Of a stretch of DNA of 34,525 nucleotides, positions 24,507 to 33,465 are shown one piece after another (within the stretch, counting starts at the first letter, position 1; every line of letters begins with the position of its first letter). The DNA lies in assembly GCF_001427635.1 (NCBI RefSeq), contig NZ_LMHA01000003.1, positions 566,811 through 601,335 of the forward strand, in the 5' to 3' direction. Origin of the DNA: Pseudoxanthomonas sp. Root65. GTDB taxonomy: Bacteria > Pseudomonadota > Gammaproteobacteria > Xanthomonadales > Xanthomonadaceae. A model generated the notes under the pieces. The model was not told where the DNA came from, did no database searches, and saw only the letters and a list, made by a program, of their open reading frames with translations. A program made the position numbers and the translations under genes.

Positions 24507-24530
24507 GACTGCTTCGGGTCGGAAGCTGCC
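24507..24530 (+). repeat. Hairpin repeat, copy 4
   Basis: GACTGCTTCGGGTCGGAAGC then TGCC; GCTTC (24511-24515) pairs with GAAGC (24522-24526). Its reverse complement shares AGCTTCCGACC with copy A at 10308-10318. Confidence 0.5.
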
Positions 24531-24613
24531 CTGCCCCCTACCCCTGATAAACATCCCTAATCCGCTGCCCTCGTTGGTGCAGGTCCGCTTCCGCCCTGAA
24601 GCGGACCTGCACC
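24526..24613 (+). repeat. Dispersed intergenic repeat copy B with a perfect 16-base-stem hairpin
   Basis: The blocks CTGCC, CCCTACCC, GATAAA, ATCCCTAATCC and CTGCCCT follow the same order as copy A at 10256-10332. The right part is a perfect inverted repeat: GGTGCAGGTCCGCTTC (24576-24591), six-base loop CGCCCT, GAAGCGGACCTGCACC (24598-24613). There is no T-run after it, so it is a structural repeat rather than an ordinary terminator, though it may stop transcripts from the MerR gene. Confidence 0.65.
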
Positions 24614-24742
24614 GACCCATAAAGTGAAGCTGAGCCGCACAGCAACCGCTTGAACCACACTGCCCTGGGCCAGATTCTGACTGAAAGGTAGGGTTCTGGA
24701 TCGACAACGCTCCTAATCGAAGGCCATACGGGACACGCCGGT

Positions 24743-25753
24743 TCAGCCGCGGGGACCGCCCATCACTGGCAGGATCACGCCGTTGACATACGACGCCGTG
24801 ATCGGCGAAGCGAGGAACACATAGGCTGGCGAGATTTCTTCCGGCTGCGCGGGGCGTCCCATGTCGCTGTCCTTGCCAAACGTTGCCACATCCTCTGCTT
24901 CTTTGTCAGCGGGATTCAGCGGCGTCCACACCGGGCCCGGCGCCACCGCATTCACACGGATGCCGCGCGGGAGCAGGTTGCTGGCCAGCGATTGGGTGAA
25001 CGCATGGATTGCGCCCTTCGTCGCCGAGTAGTCGAGCAAATGTTGGCTACCGAAGATGCCGGTTTCTGAGCCGGAATTGATGATGCAACCGCCTTCCTGC
25101 ATGTGCGGTAGGGCCGCGCGGGTCATATGGAAGTAACCGCCGATATTGGTCTGCAGCGTTTCCTCGAGTTGGGCGTCGCCTATGTCCTCCAGCCGCATCG
25201 CGTGCTGCTGGAATGCGGCGTTGTTGACGAGCACGTCGAGTTGACCGAATGCCTTCACCGTCTTCGCCACGGCCTTCTCGCAAAACGTGGGATTGCGGAT
25301 ATCGCCAGCGATCAGAAGACAACGGCGGCCTTCGCCCTCGACATGCTCGGCGGTGACTCGCGCATCTTCGTGTTCGTCCAGGTACAGCACGGCGACATCC
25401 GCGCCTTCCCGTGCGAACAACACCGCGACGGCGCGGCCTATGCCGGAATCGCCGCCTGTGACCAGGGCGGCCATGCCCTGCAGCTTGCCGCTGCCGACAT
25501 AGTCAGGCGCCAGGAATTTCGGTTCCAACTGCAGATCGCCCTCCTTGCCCGGCTTGTCGAGGTGCTGTTTCGGCAGCGGCGGCTTGGGCTGGGCGCGTAC
25601 GCCGGCCTGCACTGGCGTCTTCTTCGGCTTGGGCACGGCCGCAGCCTTCTTCAACGCCTCCTGCTGCAGGACCCGCTGACGCGAGGACGTCGCGTTGGCT
25701 TCCTTATCCATTGAGTTCGTGATCTTTTTTTTTGCCGTCTTCTTCGTCGCCAT
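24743..25753 (-). CDS. Stress-type short-chain dehydrogenase with basic N-terminal tail
   Basis: A 336-residue SDR. Residues 1-90 are a Lys/Ala/Pro-rich tail (ATKKTAKKKITNSMDKEA, PKPKKTPVQAG), then AALVTGGDSGIGRAVAVLFA, NNAA in VLVNNAAFQQ, the catalytic Ser in INSGSETGIFG, and YxxxK in LDYSATKGAIHAFTQ. This long form belongs to the YhdF/YdaD/YhxC-like group seen in general-stress regulons. The tail is histone-like in composition and could be a DNA-binding or disordered extension. The ATG at 25753 is followed directly by that tail; a later start would lose it. Confidence 0.92.
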   Translation of the reverse strand: MATKKTAKKKITNSMDKEANATSSRQRVLQQEALKKAAAVPKPKKTPVQAGVRAQPKPPLPKQHLDKPGKEGDLQLEPKFLAPDYVGSGKLQGMAALVTGGDSGIGRAVAVLFAREGADVAVLYLDEHEDARVTAEHVEGEGRRCLLIAGDIRNPTFCEKAVAKTVKAFGQLDVLVNNAAFQQHAMRLEDIGDAQLEETLQTNIGGYFHMTRAALPHMQEGGCIINSGSETGIFGSQHLLDYSATKGAIHAFTQSLASNLLPRGIRVNAVAPGPVWTPLNPADKEAEDVATFGKDSDMGRPAQPEEISPAYVFLASPITASYVNGVILPVMGGPRG

Positions 25754-25828
25754 GCGTGTTCTCCGTCGTCTTTAGATCGAGCCTAGCGTTGGCTCCGTTA
25801 TGAGGGAGGCAACGCAGTGGGGGAGGTA

Positions 25829-26062
25829 TCAGCGCGGGCCGCGCTCCTCCCGCGAACGTGCGCGGTGGTCGCTGAGCAGCGAACTGACGATGATGCCGCC
25901 ACCTAGCGCCACGCCCAGTAAGAACAGGACCAGCGCCACGACCGGATATCCCCCCAACGTGTGCGTTGACGGCACCCGCATCATCATCGCCGACGCCAGG
26001 ATCAGCGAGGCGGTGATCACACCTACCGCAATGCGGTTGGCGATCTTTTGCAGGTTTTCCAT
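25829..26062 (-). pseudogene. Separated C-terminal membrane anchor of the UbiB/ABC1 kinase
   Basis: This 77-codon frame (MENLQKIANRIAVG, then two hydrophobic segments ending in ALGGGIIVSSLLSDH) is the normal C-terminal tail of UbiB-like kinases. It is in the same reading frame as the kinase upstream: kinase codons ...RVTGLEE, stop TAA at 26071-26069, then CGG CTG ATG. Only the nonsense codon divides them. Reinitiation at the ATG seven bases after the stop could still make the tail as a separate small membrane protein. Called a pseudogene fragment because the family is normally one chain. Confidence 0.6.
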
Positions 26063-26068
26063 CAGCCG

Positions 26069-27511
26069 TTACTCTTCCAGTCCGGTTACCCGAAGCTGGA
26101 ACCGGTTCTCCGCCACCAGTGACAGAATGTCCGACAGCTTGCGCGGACCGTCGCGCAGCAAGGCCTGCACCTCCATCATCTCGCTGGCCAAGTTGGGCGA
26201 GGAAAGCGACTTACGCAGGCGGGCGCGCATGACGTGCTGCAGCTGGTCCTCCACCACGCCCTGGGTATCGAGTTCGGGCGAAAGAAGGTGGCAGACCGCG
26301 TCGAGGTTCAACAAGGTCTTGCCGAGCAGGCTCAACTCAGGCGGTGGCCGCAGGCCGCAATGGGTCGCGATTCGCACCAGTTCCAGCACCACCCGACCTT
26401 CCGACATAGACGCCTGGTGCGCGCCGTACCGGGCAACCAGTTGTCCGACTTCGCGCAGGAAGCGCGGCTCGTCGTAGTCCTCCAGACGGATGCCGACTGC
26501 GATGCATTCCTCGGCGACCTGTTCTCCGCGCCCGTCCACCGCGGCGAACAGAAGCTTCAGCAGGCGGTCGCGCTGGCGCGGCGGCAGGTTGGCCACCATG
26601 CCCAGGTCGAAGATCGCCAATCGCCCGTCTTCGGTGACGCGCAGGTTGCCCGGATGTGGATCGGCATGGATCTCGCCATGTACGAAAATCTGGTCCAGAT
26701 AGCCGCGCAGCAGATCCTCAGCCAGCGGCGTCATGCCCTGCTCGGTCCGGCGAAATCCGGAGATTTCATCCACACGGCGGCCACCGGCCAGCTCCATCGT
26801 CAGTACGCGCTTGCCCGTGTAGTCCCAGATCGGGGCGGGCACCCAGAGTTTTCGGAAGGGCGCCAGATGCAGCCTGAAGCGGTCCAGGTTCTCGGCTTCG
26901 GCCACGTAATCGAGTTCGGCGGTCAGCGAGCGGGAGAACTCGCCGAGCCATTCGGAGAAGCGCACATTACGCCCGACGCTGGTGAATCGGTCCGCCGTAT
27001 CGGTGATACCGCGCAGCAGTTCAAGGTCGCTCATCAGTTGCTGCGCCACGCCCGGCCGTTGCACCTTCACCGCCACCTCGCGGCCGTCGCGCAGCGTGGC
27101 GCGATGCACCTGCGCCAGCGAGGCGCAGCCCAGCGGTGTTTCGTCGAAGCTGGCGTAGGCCTTGCTGATGCGCACGCCCAGCGATTCCTCTACCTGTTCA
27201 CGGATTACCTCGAACGGCACCGGCGACACTTTCTCTTGCATCCGCTCCAGTGCAGACGCGTACGCGGGCGGCACCAAGTCCGGGCGCGTGGACAGCATCT
27301 GGCCCAGCTTCACGAACGTAGGCCCCAATGCTTCAAGTTCGTCGGCGAAGCGTTCCGGACTGCCCTCTTCCACCGCGTCGGCTTCCAGCATCGTTGGGTC
27401 AAGCGTCAGGCCGTGGAAGACGCCCGATTTCCGGTAACGGAAAAGGAAATGCAGGATGGCGGCGCGACGGGGCAGCTTGCCTTCGCTCGGCGGTACGGGG
27501 GCGATAGTCAC
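26069..27511 (-). CDS. UbiB/AarF/ABC1-family atypical kinase, truncated before its membrane anchor
   Basis: A 480-residue ABC1 kinase domain with all signature motifs: KxGQ in PTFVKLGQMLSTRPD, the Ala-rich loop in LGCASLAQVHRA, the ATP Lys in VAVKVQRPG, AELDYVAEAEN, the catalytic HADPHPGNL and metal motif IFDLGMV. The family supports ubiquinone biosynthesis or, for paralogues, lipid and stress functions at the membrane. The chain ends at TAA (26071-26069) directly before the usual two-TM tail, found in frame at 25829-26062. The GTG at 27511 was chosen as start (VTIAPVPPSEGKLPRR); the longer frame extends implausibly. A paralogue rather than the housekeeping ubiB is likely, as no ubiE/ubiJ are near. 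Confidence 0.9.
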   Translation of the reverse strand: MTIAPVPPSEGKLPRRAAILHFLFRYRKSGVFHGLTLDPTMLEADAVEEGSPERFADELEALGPTFVKLGQMLSTRPDLVPPAYASALERMQEKVSPVPFEVIREQVEESLGVRISKAYASFDETPLGCASLAQVHRATLRDGREVAVKVQRPGVAQQLMSDLELLRGITDTADRFTSVGRNVRFSEWLGEFSRSLTAELDYVAEAENLDRFRLHLAPFRKLWVPAPIWDYTGKRVLTMELAGGRRVDEISGFRRTEQGMTPLAEDLLRGYLDQIFVHGEIHADPHPGNLRVTEDGRLAIFDLGMVANLPPRQRDRLLKLLFAAVDGRGEQVAEECIAVGIRLEDYDEPRFLREVGQLVARYGAHQASMSEGRVVLELVRIATHCGLRPPPELSLLGKTLLNLDAVCHLLSPELDTQGVVEDQLQHVMRARLRKSLSSPNLASEMMEVQALLRDGPRKLSDILSLVAENRFQLRVTGLEE

Positions 27512-27705
27512 GCGTGTGCCTCGTGTGGATCCATGACTGATTGTTCGCGCCGCCCGTGAGCATTGGGTGAATGTCGAGGCTGGTACATATGGCTGCCTGC
27601 CGATTGGGAATAGGTGAGCCACTCGGTCCAAAAACGCCCACTGCTGAATGTGAGAGCTGCGTCTCCTAGACCAAAACATCACGCCGAGAGACTTACGGTG
27701 GGCCC

Positions 27706-28437
27706 ATGCGCCGTTTCGTACAAGCCATCGCGGGCGTGGATCAACTGACCAGTGCTCTGCCCGCCGCCATTGCGCAGGCCGTCGCGGACACTCCGGCGCG
27801 CTACAACATCGCCAAGGGGAAGCCTGCACATGTTGTCACGATGTCCGACGACCGCGTTGTGGTCCTGCGTGAGATGATCTGGGGGCTCGTCCCCCGATGG
27901 TCCAAGGAACCCGCCACACCGTACACGACCGTTACTGCTCGGGTGGATCGCGCGTCGAAGAGCCGCATCTTCGCCCAAGCTTGGCAGGAGCGGCGTTGCT
28001 TGGTGCCGATGAGCGGCTACTTCAAGTGGGACCGTCAGCGGAAACCGCCCTGGCCCCACTTCATCCAGCGACGGGATGGCGGTGTCCTGATGGCGGCCGG
28101 CCTTTGGGAAGAATGGAAAGGAGAGGAAGGGTCATCGCTGTTGAGCTTCACCCTTCTGACAGCGCCCAACCCAGCGATCCCGGCACCGCTGACGCAGGAC
28201 GGACCGGTCTTCTTGGAGGGCGCGCCTGCCGTGCGCTGGCTGAGTGGCTCGTTATCCAGTCCTCGTTCGCTGTTGCGGCATGCGCAGCGACCCCTCCTGG
28301 AAAGTTACACCGTGAGTCGCGCGATCGCGAAAACGGACGTGGACGCGTACACATTGCTGGAGCCTGTCGATCCGGAGGCGGAGGCCGCCCTGTCGATGCA
28401 TCCCGGGGAAGACGAGCATCCTTGGGACGAGGAATGA
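27706..28437 (+). CDS. SRAP (YedK/HMCES)-fold protein lacking all catalytic residues
   Basis: A 243-residue protein with the SRAP fold outline: N-terminal RRFVQA, ARYNIAKG, EMIWGLVPRWSKEP, VTARVDRASKSRIFAQAW, RRCLVPMSGYFKWDR, SLLSFTLLTAPNP, GPVFLEG, SRAIAKTDVDA. YedK/HMCES crosslinks abasic sites in single-stranded DNA through Cys2, with Asn, Glu and His helpers. Here Cys2 is Arg (M-R-R-F instead of M-C-G-R-F), the Asn of INARVE is Thr, the Glu of GWFEW is Lys (YFKW) and the His of IHDRRP is replaced. The protein is full length with normal codon use, so it is a kept, non-catalytic paralogue rather than debris. It is divergent from the ABC1 kinase. Confidence 0.88.
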   Translation: MRRFVQAIAGVDQLTSALPAAIAQAVADTPARYNIAKGKPAHVVTMSDDRVVVLREMIWGLVPRWSKEPATPYTTVTARVDRASKSRIFAQAWQERRCLVPMSGYFKWDRQRKPPWPHFIQRRDGGVLMAAGLWEEWKGEEGSSLLSFTLLTAPNPAIPAPLTQDGPVFLEGAPAVRWLSGSLSSPRSLLRHAQRPLLESYTVSRAIAKTDVDAYTLLEPVDPEAEAALSMHPGEDEHPWDEE

Positions 28438-28515
28438 CGCTGCGGTAAACCGCATCCCAGGGCCGGAAACCGATCCCCTCGCTGCACGCACGTCCTGCGA
28501 CCGCGCGATGGTGGA

Positions 28516-31485
28516 TCAGACGTGTCCGGCTGCTTGCTTCAACCAAGACACCAACTGCTCCAGTGGCGCGGGCCGCGCGATGTAATAGCCCTGCGCGTGA
28601 TCCACGCCGTGCTCGGCCAGCCAAGTATATTCCTCCGCGCGCTCGACCCCCTCGGCGATGATCGTCAGTCCCAGTCCCCTTCCAAGGGCGACGAGAGCCC
28701 GGCAAATCGACGCATTCCCGACATCCTCGTCGACATGGTCGACGAACCTGCGATCGATCTTCAGGTGATCCAATGAAAGGTCCCGCAGGTAGGCCATGCT
28801 GGAGAAACCGGTTCCGAAGTCGTCCACCGACACGCAGACGCCGTCGCCCTGCAACTCCTCCATCGCGTGCTTCGCCGTGTCAGGGCGCCGTAGCATCGCG
28901 CTTTCGGTCAGCTCCACGTGCAGGGCGCCGCGTGCCAAGCCGTAGCGCGCGCTGGCATCGCGAATCAGGCGGGGAACCGATGCCGACATGAACTGCACAG
29001 CCGAGACGTTCACCGCAACCGCGACCTCCGGGAAGCCCGCAGCGGACAGCACGGACTGTGCCCATGCCGCCTGGTCGATCACCCACTCGCCTATCGGCAC
29101 GATCAGCCCGGACTCCTCACTCAGCGGAATGAAGCTCGCCGGAGAGACATAGCCCTCCTGCGATCGCCAGCGCAGCAGGGCTTCGGCGGCCACGACGCGT
29201 CCATCGCACACACGACGGATGGGCTGGAAGTGCAGCTCGAACTCGTCGCCCGCAAGCGCGCTTCGCAGCTTGCCGACCGTCGCGATCCGCTTGTTCGCAC
29301 TCTCGGCCAGGGCATCCGTGTAGTGCATTATCGGCGCGTTCTCCGCTCTCGCATGCAGGGCGGCCAACGCCGCATGGCTCACCACCTCCTCAGCCGGCTG
29401 ACCGGGGCGTTGCTGGAACGCGATGCCGATCCATGCTTCGATCCGGTGGCTTCCTGATTCGGAAACGACAGGCGTCTCGAGCACCGCCCGCAATGCATCG
29501 ACGGCCGCGTCCCACTCGACGCTGGGCACCGCGGCCAGGAAGACGTTGGCCGGCCTGTACGCGATCGCGCGCGCCGCTCCCACCGAGCTCGACAGGCGCC
29601 GTGCCACCTCCAGGATGATCGCATCGCGTGCACGCGGACCCAGTGTGGAGGCGACCAGATCGAGTTCCCTTATCTGCAGATGGATCACGGCATAGGCGGC
29701 ATCGGGCTCTTCCGTCCCGATCGTGTCCAGTGCCTTCAGGAACGCGCGTACATTCGGCAGTCCCGTCGCTTCGTCGTGCGCGGCACGCCACGCGAGATCG
29801 GCCTCGTAGGCCACGCGCTCACTGACGTCTTCCGCCAGCACCAGGCGCGCGTCGCGTCCGTCGAAGCGGATACTGCTGCTGTGGATGCGCACATGCATCT
29901 CCCGTCCGTCCCGGGTCCTGTGCAGCCAGACACGGTCCGCATCGCGCGGTTCGGCGGGATCGTCCACGCTTGCGCGCACGGCCGCGCCCTCATGGGAAGG
30001 ACGAATCTGCAGGATCGTCATGGCGAGGAACTCCTCGCGCGTATACCCATAGCGCCGGATCGCGGCGGCATTCACCGCGAGAAACCGCAGGCTGTGGATG
30101 TCGAAGACCCAGAACGGCAACGGATTCAGTTCGAACAGCTCGCGGAACTGCGCTTCTGCGCGTTCCACCTGTTCCTCCTGGTGGCGGCGCTGGGTGATGT
30201 CCATGACCGTCCCCGTCATCCGCGGCGCTTCGTCGCCATCGTGTACCGGCGCGCCCTGCGCGCTGATCCAGCGCTGCCGTCCGTCAGGCAGCAGGATGCG
30301 GTATTCGGCATGGAACGACTTGCCTTCTTCCCAGGCGCGGGCGAATTCCGTCTCCACCTGCGCCCGGTCGCTCTCGTGCATCCGCTGAAAGAACGCTGAT
30401 AGCGGCAGAGGCCCGGAAACAGCAGGAAAGCCGAACAGGCGGGCGGCGTGATCCGAGGCCTGCACTTGCTCGCTGTTCCGCTCCATCGCCCATACCCCCG
30501 TCTGCGACGCCAGCTGGGCTTTGGCCAGCCAGTCTGCATGTCGCGACAATGCGTCATGGGCACGATCACGGGCGGCCTCTAGGCGGGAGGATTTCCACAG
30601 CAGGTAAAGCGTGACTGCCCAGTACAGCACCAGCAGACTGACGGCAATCGCCGCTTGGCTGCGCCAGTGCGCTAGCGCTTCACGCTTAGCCAACCCGGCA
30701 GCGACGACGAATGGGTAGCCACTGGTGGACGAGAAGCTGGCGAACCGTTCCACACCATCGAGCGTGCTCACGAGATCCTGTTGGACCGTCGATCCCGGCA
30801 ACAGCGCGGCCGGAACTGGCACACGCTTTCCCACATGCGCGCCGCTGGCACCCCGGCGCGCAAGGACGATTCCCTGTGCGGTAAGGATTCCCACACTGCC
30901 CTGTTCGCCGACGTCGAGATCCTCGAGCATCCTCTGCAACTCTGAGGTACGCAGGCGTGCCACCAGCCAGTTCCTTTCCGGCGTCTGAAGCATCAACGGT
31001 ACGATTGGTTCAGTGCGGCCTGCGTGCACCAGCGGTGCGACACGCAACGTCGATGCCGTTAAGTTAATGTCGACGTCCGGCAGCGTGTGGTCCCCCGACG
31101 GCCTGACACCGCGATAGAGCGCGCGCCCGTCCCGCCGGTACAGATCGATATCCTGAAGTTCCGCATGTCGCGCGATCACGCCACGGATCTCACCCGACAG
31201 ATCCCAACGCTCCCGGTCGCGCCGGTCGTCCGCGTAGCCGTCCGCGACCACCGCCATGCCACGCAGGGCACGTTCGAGATTACGAATCTCGAGATGAAGC
31301 AAACGGTCTACGCCTACCGTTACCGCCATACTCTGGCGTCGTGCGGCTTCGATACGCGCAGCACGATCCAGCAGGATAGCCAGCAGCAGACCGACGCTGA
31401 TCACCAGCCCCAGCAAGACACCGACCAGACGCACCACCTTCATGCGTGCCAGCCCCGCAGCCGGCGATCGCGTCTTTATTCCCAT
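28516..31485 (-). CDS. Membrane sensor with PAS domains, degenerate GGDEF and intact EAL (c-di-GMP phosphodiesterase)
   Basis: A 989-residue protein. A TM helix (VVRLVGVLLGLVISVGLLLA) leads to a periplasmic cache-like sensor (about 45-280), a second TM helix (AAIAVSLLVLYWAVTLYLLW), then two PAS/PAC units. A GGDEF fold follows whose signature is lost (AYRPANVFLAAVPS where RLGGDEF is expected). The EAL domain keeps AAEALLRWRS, ELTESAML, DDFGTGFSSMAYL, KIDRRFV and IIAEGVE. It should hydrolyse c-di-GMP and not make it. Its ATG at 31485 overlaps the stop of the upstream cyclase gene by 10 bases and has GGAG upstream, so cyclase and phosphodiesterase are translationally coupled. Confidence 0.94.
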   Translation of the reverse strand: MGIKTRSPAAGLARMKVVRLVGVLLGLVISVGLLLAILLDRAARIEAARRQSMAVTVGVDRLLHLEIRNLERALRGMAVVADGYADDRRDRERWDLSGEIRGVIARHAELQDIDLYRRDGRALYRGVRPSGDHTLPDVDINLTASTLRVAPLVHAGRTEPIVPLMLQTPERNWLVARLRTSELQRMLEDLDVGEQGSVGILTAQGIVLARRGASGAHVGKRVPVPAALLPGSTVQQDLVSTLDGVERFASFSSTSGYPFVVAAGLAKREALAHWRSQAAIAVSLLVLYWAVTLYLLWKSSRLEAARDRAHDALSRHADWLAKAQLASQTGVWAMERNSEQVQASDHAARLFGFPAVSGPLPLSAFFQRMHESDRAQVETEFARAWEEGKSFHAEYRILLPDGRQRWISAQGAPVHDGDEAPRMTGTVMDITQRRHQEEQVERAEAQFRELFELNPLPFWVFDIHSLRFLAVNAAAIRRYGYTREEFLAMTILQIRPSHEGAAVRASVDDPAEPRDADRVWLHRTRDGREMHVRIHSSSIRFDGRDARLVLAEDVSERVAYEADLAWRAAHDEATGLPNVRAFLKALDTIGTEEPDAAYAVIHLQIRELDLVASTLGPRARDAIILEVARRLSSSVGAARAIAYRPANVFLAAVPSVEWDAAVDALRAVLETPVVSESGSHRIEAWIGIAFQQRPGQPAEEVVSHAALAALHARAENAPIMHYTDALAESANKRIATVGKLRSALAGDEFELHFQPIRRVCDGRVVAAEALLRWRSQEGYVSPASFIPLSEESGLIVPIGEWVIDQAAWAQSVLSAAGFPEVAVAVNVSAVQFMSASVPRLIRDASARYGLARGALHVELTESAMLRRPDTAKHAMEELQGDGVCVSVDDFGTGFSSMAYLRDLSLDHLKIDRRFVDHVDEDVGNASICRALVALGRGLGLTIIAEGVERAEEYTWLAEHGVDHAQGYYIARPAPLEQLVSWLKQAAGHV

Positions 31486-33347
31486 CGAACTCCGCTCCCC
31501 GTTCCCCCGCCCTCGTGTCCATACCCGTGCTCTGCCTTACTTCTCCGGGCGTCGCCTTCCGTCGCAGCGATGACCACGACCTCGTACCGGTCGCGGCCCT
31601 TCTGTTTTGCTTTGTACAGCGCCTCATCGGCTGCTGACAACAGATCGTCCTGGCTTGCGGGGGCGGGCGCGAAGGCAATGCCAATGCTGGTGGTCACGGT
31701 CAGCATGCGCTCACCGATGCAGATCGGCGCCCTGACCGCGGCCAGTACCTTGCGCGCGATGCCGGTGACGCTCGCCATGCCAATGTCACCCTCAAGCAGC
31801 ACGACGAACTCGTCTCCACCCAATCGCACCACCAAGCCGGCCACGTCGACCTGGCGCTGAAGTCGCTGCGCAAAAGCACGGATCACCCCGTCACCCGTCG
31901 CGTGGCCATGGGTGTCATTGACGCCCTTGAAGTGGTCGATGTCCAGGAAGAACAGCGCCACGACGTGGCGCTCCGTACCCAATCCCGCAATGGTCCGCGC
32001 CAACTGCTGCTCCAGTTGCCGGCGGTTGGCGATACCCGTCAGCGCATCAATCATCGTCAGGCGTTGCAGGTCCGCGCGACTGACTTCCAGCGCACGTTCG
32101 GCCGCCACACGCTTGCTGATGTCGCGCCCCGACAGGATGAGTACGGCTCCACCGGTCGCATCCGGCGGTGCGGAGCGCATGACGACTTCCGTCCATACGA
32201 AGTGTCCACTTTTGTGCCGCACGCGGTACCGATGCGTCTGCGGCAGGCCGGACGCCACGACTTCGCGCATCGCCTGCCGCTGCGCTTCGCGATCATCCGG
32301 ATGTAGCAGGTCCCAGCGGGTCCCAAGCATCTCTTGGGGCGTCCATCCGAGCATGTCGCGCGCCGAGGGGGAAACGTAGGTACGCTCACCCGAGGCATTC
32401 AGGCGCACGACCAGGTCACCCGAATAATCGGCAAGCAGGCGGTACCGCTGTTCGCTCTCCCGCACACGCGCGGTCAACCGATCCCGCTCCGCCATGGCCA
32501 ACACCACCGGAATAGTGATCAGGCATCCGCCGGCCAGGTAAAGCTGCAGCAGCGCGGTTCGCCATACCGGGTCGGCCACCTCCACCCAGGGATCATGGCC
32601 GGCCGCCGTGCTAGCCACGGCGATGAAAGCGAACAACGACACGCCTACCGCCGCACCCCCGAACCGGTAGCGGAACGCCACCATCAGCAGGGGAAGATAG
32701 GTGAGGAACAGGACGGGATAGCGCAAGCGGAATGCCAGGCCCACGCCCCCCACGAGCAACACCATGCCCAGCACGAAGCCGACGCGGCGCCCCGGGGGTA
32801 CCAGCGTTCCGATCCCCTTCACGTGGACTACCCACGCAGTCGTCCCCACGATCACCATGCCGAGCACATGAGCGCCGTACCAAGCCAAAAACGTCTCCAG
32901 CGTCGCGGCACCGTACAAGGCCCTATAGATCGCGAGCGCCAGTAGGCCCGATATCGCACAGCCCGCCAGCGTGCCGAGGGTTGCGACACGCCCGACGTGT
33001 CCCCAGTGCCGTGTAACCCGGACGTCCGGAATGGCACGCCGCATGAAGACCGCAATGCACAGCGCTTCGGCCAGATGGCAAGCCGCAAGGAGGACGGCGA
33101 GCATCGGGCGCGTACCCGCGAGCACCTGACCCGCAGCGTCGGCCGCAAGCGCCACTAAGCATGCCACTTGCCACGTCGATCGTGGCCTCATCAACAGCCA
33201 CGCGCAGAGCACCCCAGCCGGTATCCAGAGGGCGGGAACATCCTCCGCCCCGTCGGCCCAGCGGGTCGATTGCCAGGCGCCTACTCCCACCAGGCCCGCA
33301 AGCCTCGCTTTGTCCACGCTTCCGTCCCTGAGCCGCCAGATGGACAT
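31476..33347 (-). CDS. MASE1-PAS-GGDEF diguanylate cyclase
   Basis: A 623-residue protein from the ATG at 33347 (AGGA upstream). About eight hydrophobic segments form a MASE1 sensor (VPALWIPAGVLCAWLLMRP and following). Then come one PAS/PAC (YRLLADYSGDLVVRLNASGE, WTEVVMRSAPP) and an intact GGDEF (FFLDIDHFKGVNDTHGHATG, VVRLGGDEFVVLLEG). It should produce c-di-GMP. The longer frame before the ATG is low-complexity and overlaps the BLUF gene end, so it was not used. Operon order on the minus strand is BLUF, cyclase, phosphodiesterase. Confidence 0.94.
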   Translation of the reverse strand: MSIWRLRDGSVDKARLAGLVGVGAWQSTRWADGAEDVPALWIPAGVLCAWLLMRPRSTWQVACLVALAADAAGQVLAGTRPMLAVLLAACHLAEALCIAVFMRRAIPDVRVTRHWGHVGRVATLGTLAGCAISGLLALAIYRALYGAATLETFLAWYGAHVLGMVIVGTTAWVVHVKGIGTLVPPGRRVGFVLGMVLLVGGVGLAFRLRYPVLFLTYLPLLMVAFRYRFGGAAVGVSLFAFIAVASTAAGHDPWVEVADPVWRTALLQLYLAGGCLITIPVVLAMAERDRLTARVRESEQRYRLLADYSGDLVVRLNASGERTYVSPSARDMLGWTPQEMLGTRWDLLHPDDREAQRQAMREVVASGLPQTHRYRVRHKSGHFVWTEVVMRSAPPDATGGAVLILSGRDISKRVAAERALEVSRADLQRLTMIDALTGIANRRQLEQQLARTIAGLGTERHVVALFFLDIDHFKGVNDTHGHATGDGVIRAFAQRLQRQVDVAGLVVRLGGDEFVVLLEGDIGMASVTGIARKVLAAVRAPICIGERMLTVTTSIGIAFAPAPASQDDLLSAADEALYKAKQKGRDRYEVVVIAATEGDARRSKAEHGYGHEGGGTGSGVRWE

Positions 33348-33465
33348 GTCAACGTCCTGTCGTCTTCGACATCCCAGCATCCTCGCGCCACGCCCGTTTA
33401 CGCGGCGTAGACAAGGGCGAGTCGCCTCGCCGCTCGAACAGAGAGGAACCAGAGGACTGTAGGTT

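Noticed and set aside
26234..27559. Plus-strand 441-codon open frame opposite the ABC1 kinase
   Set aside because: Same reason: a shadow frame with His/Gln/Arg-rich composition.
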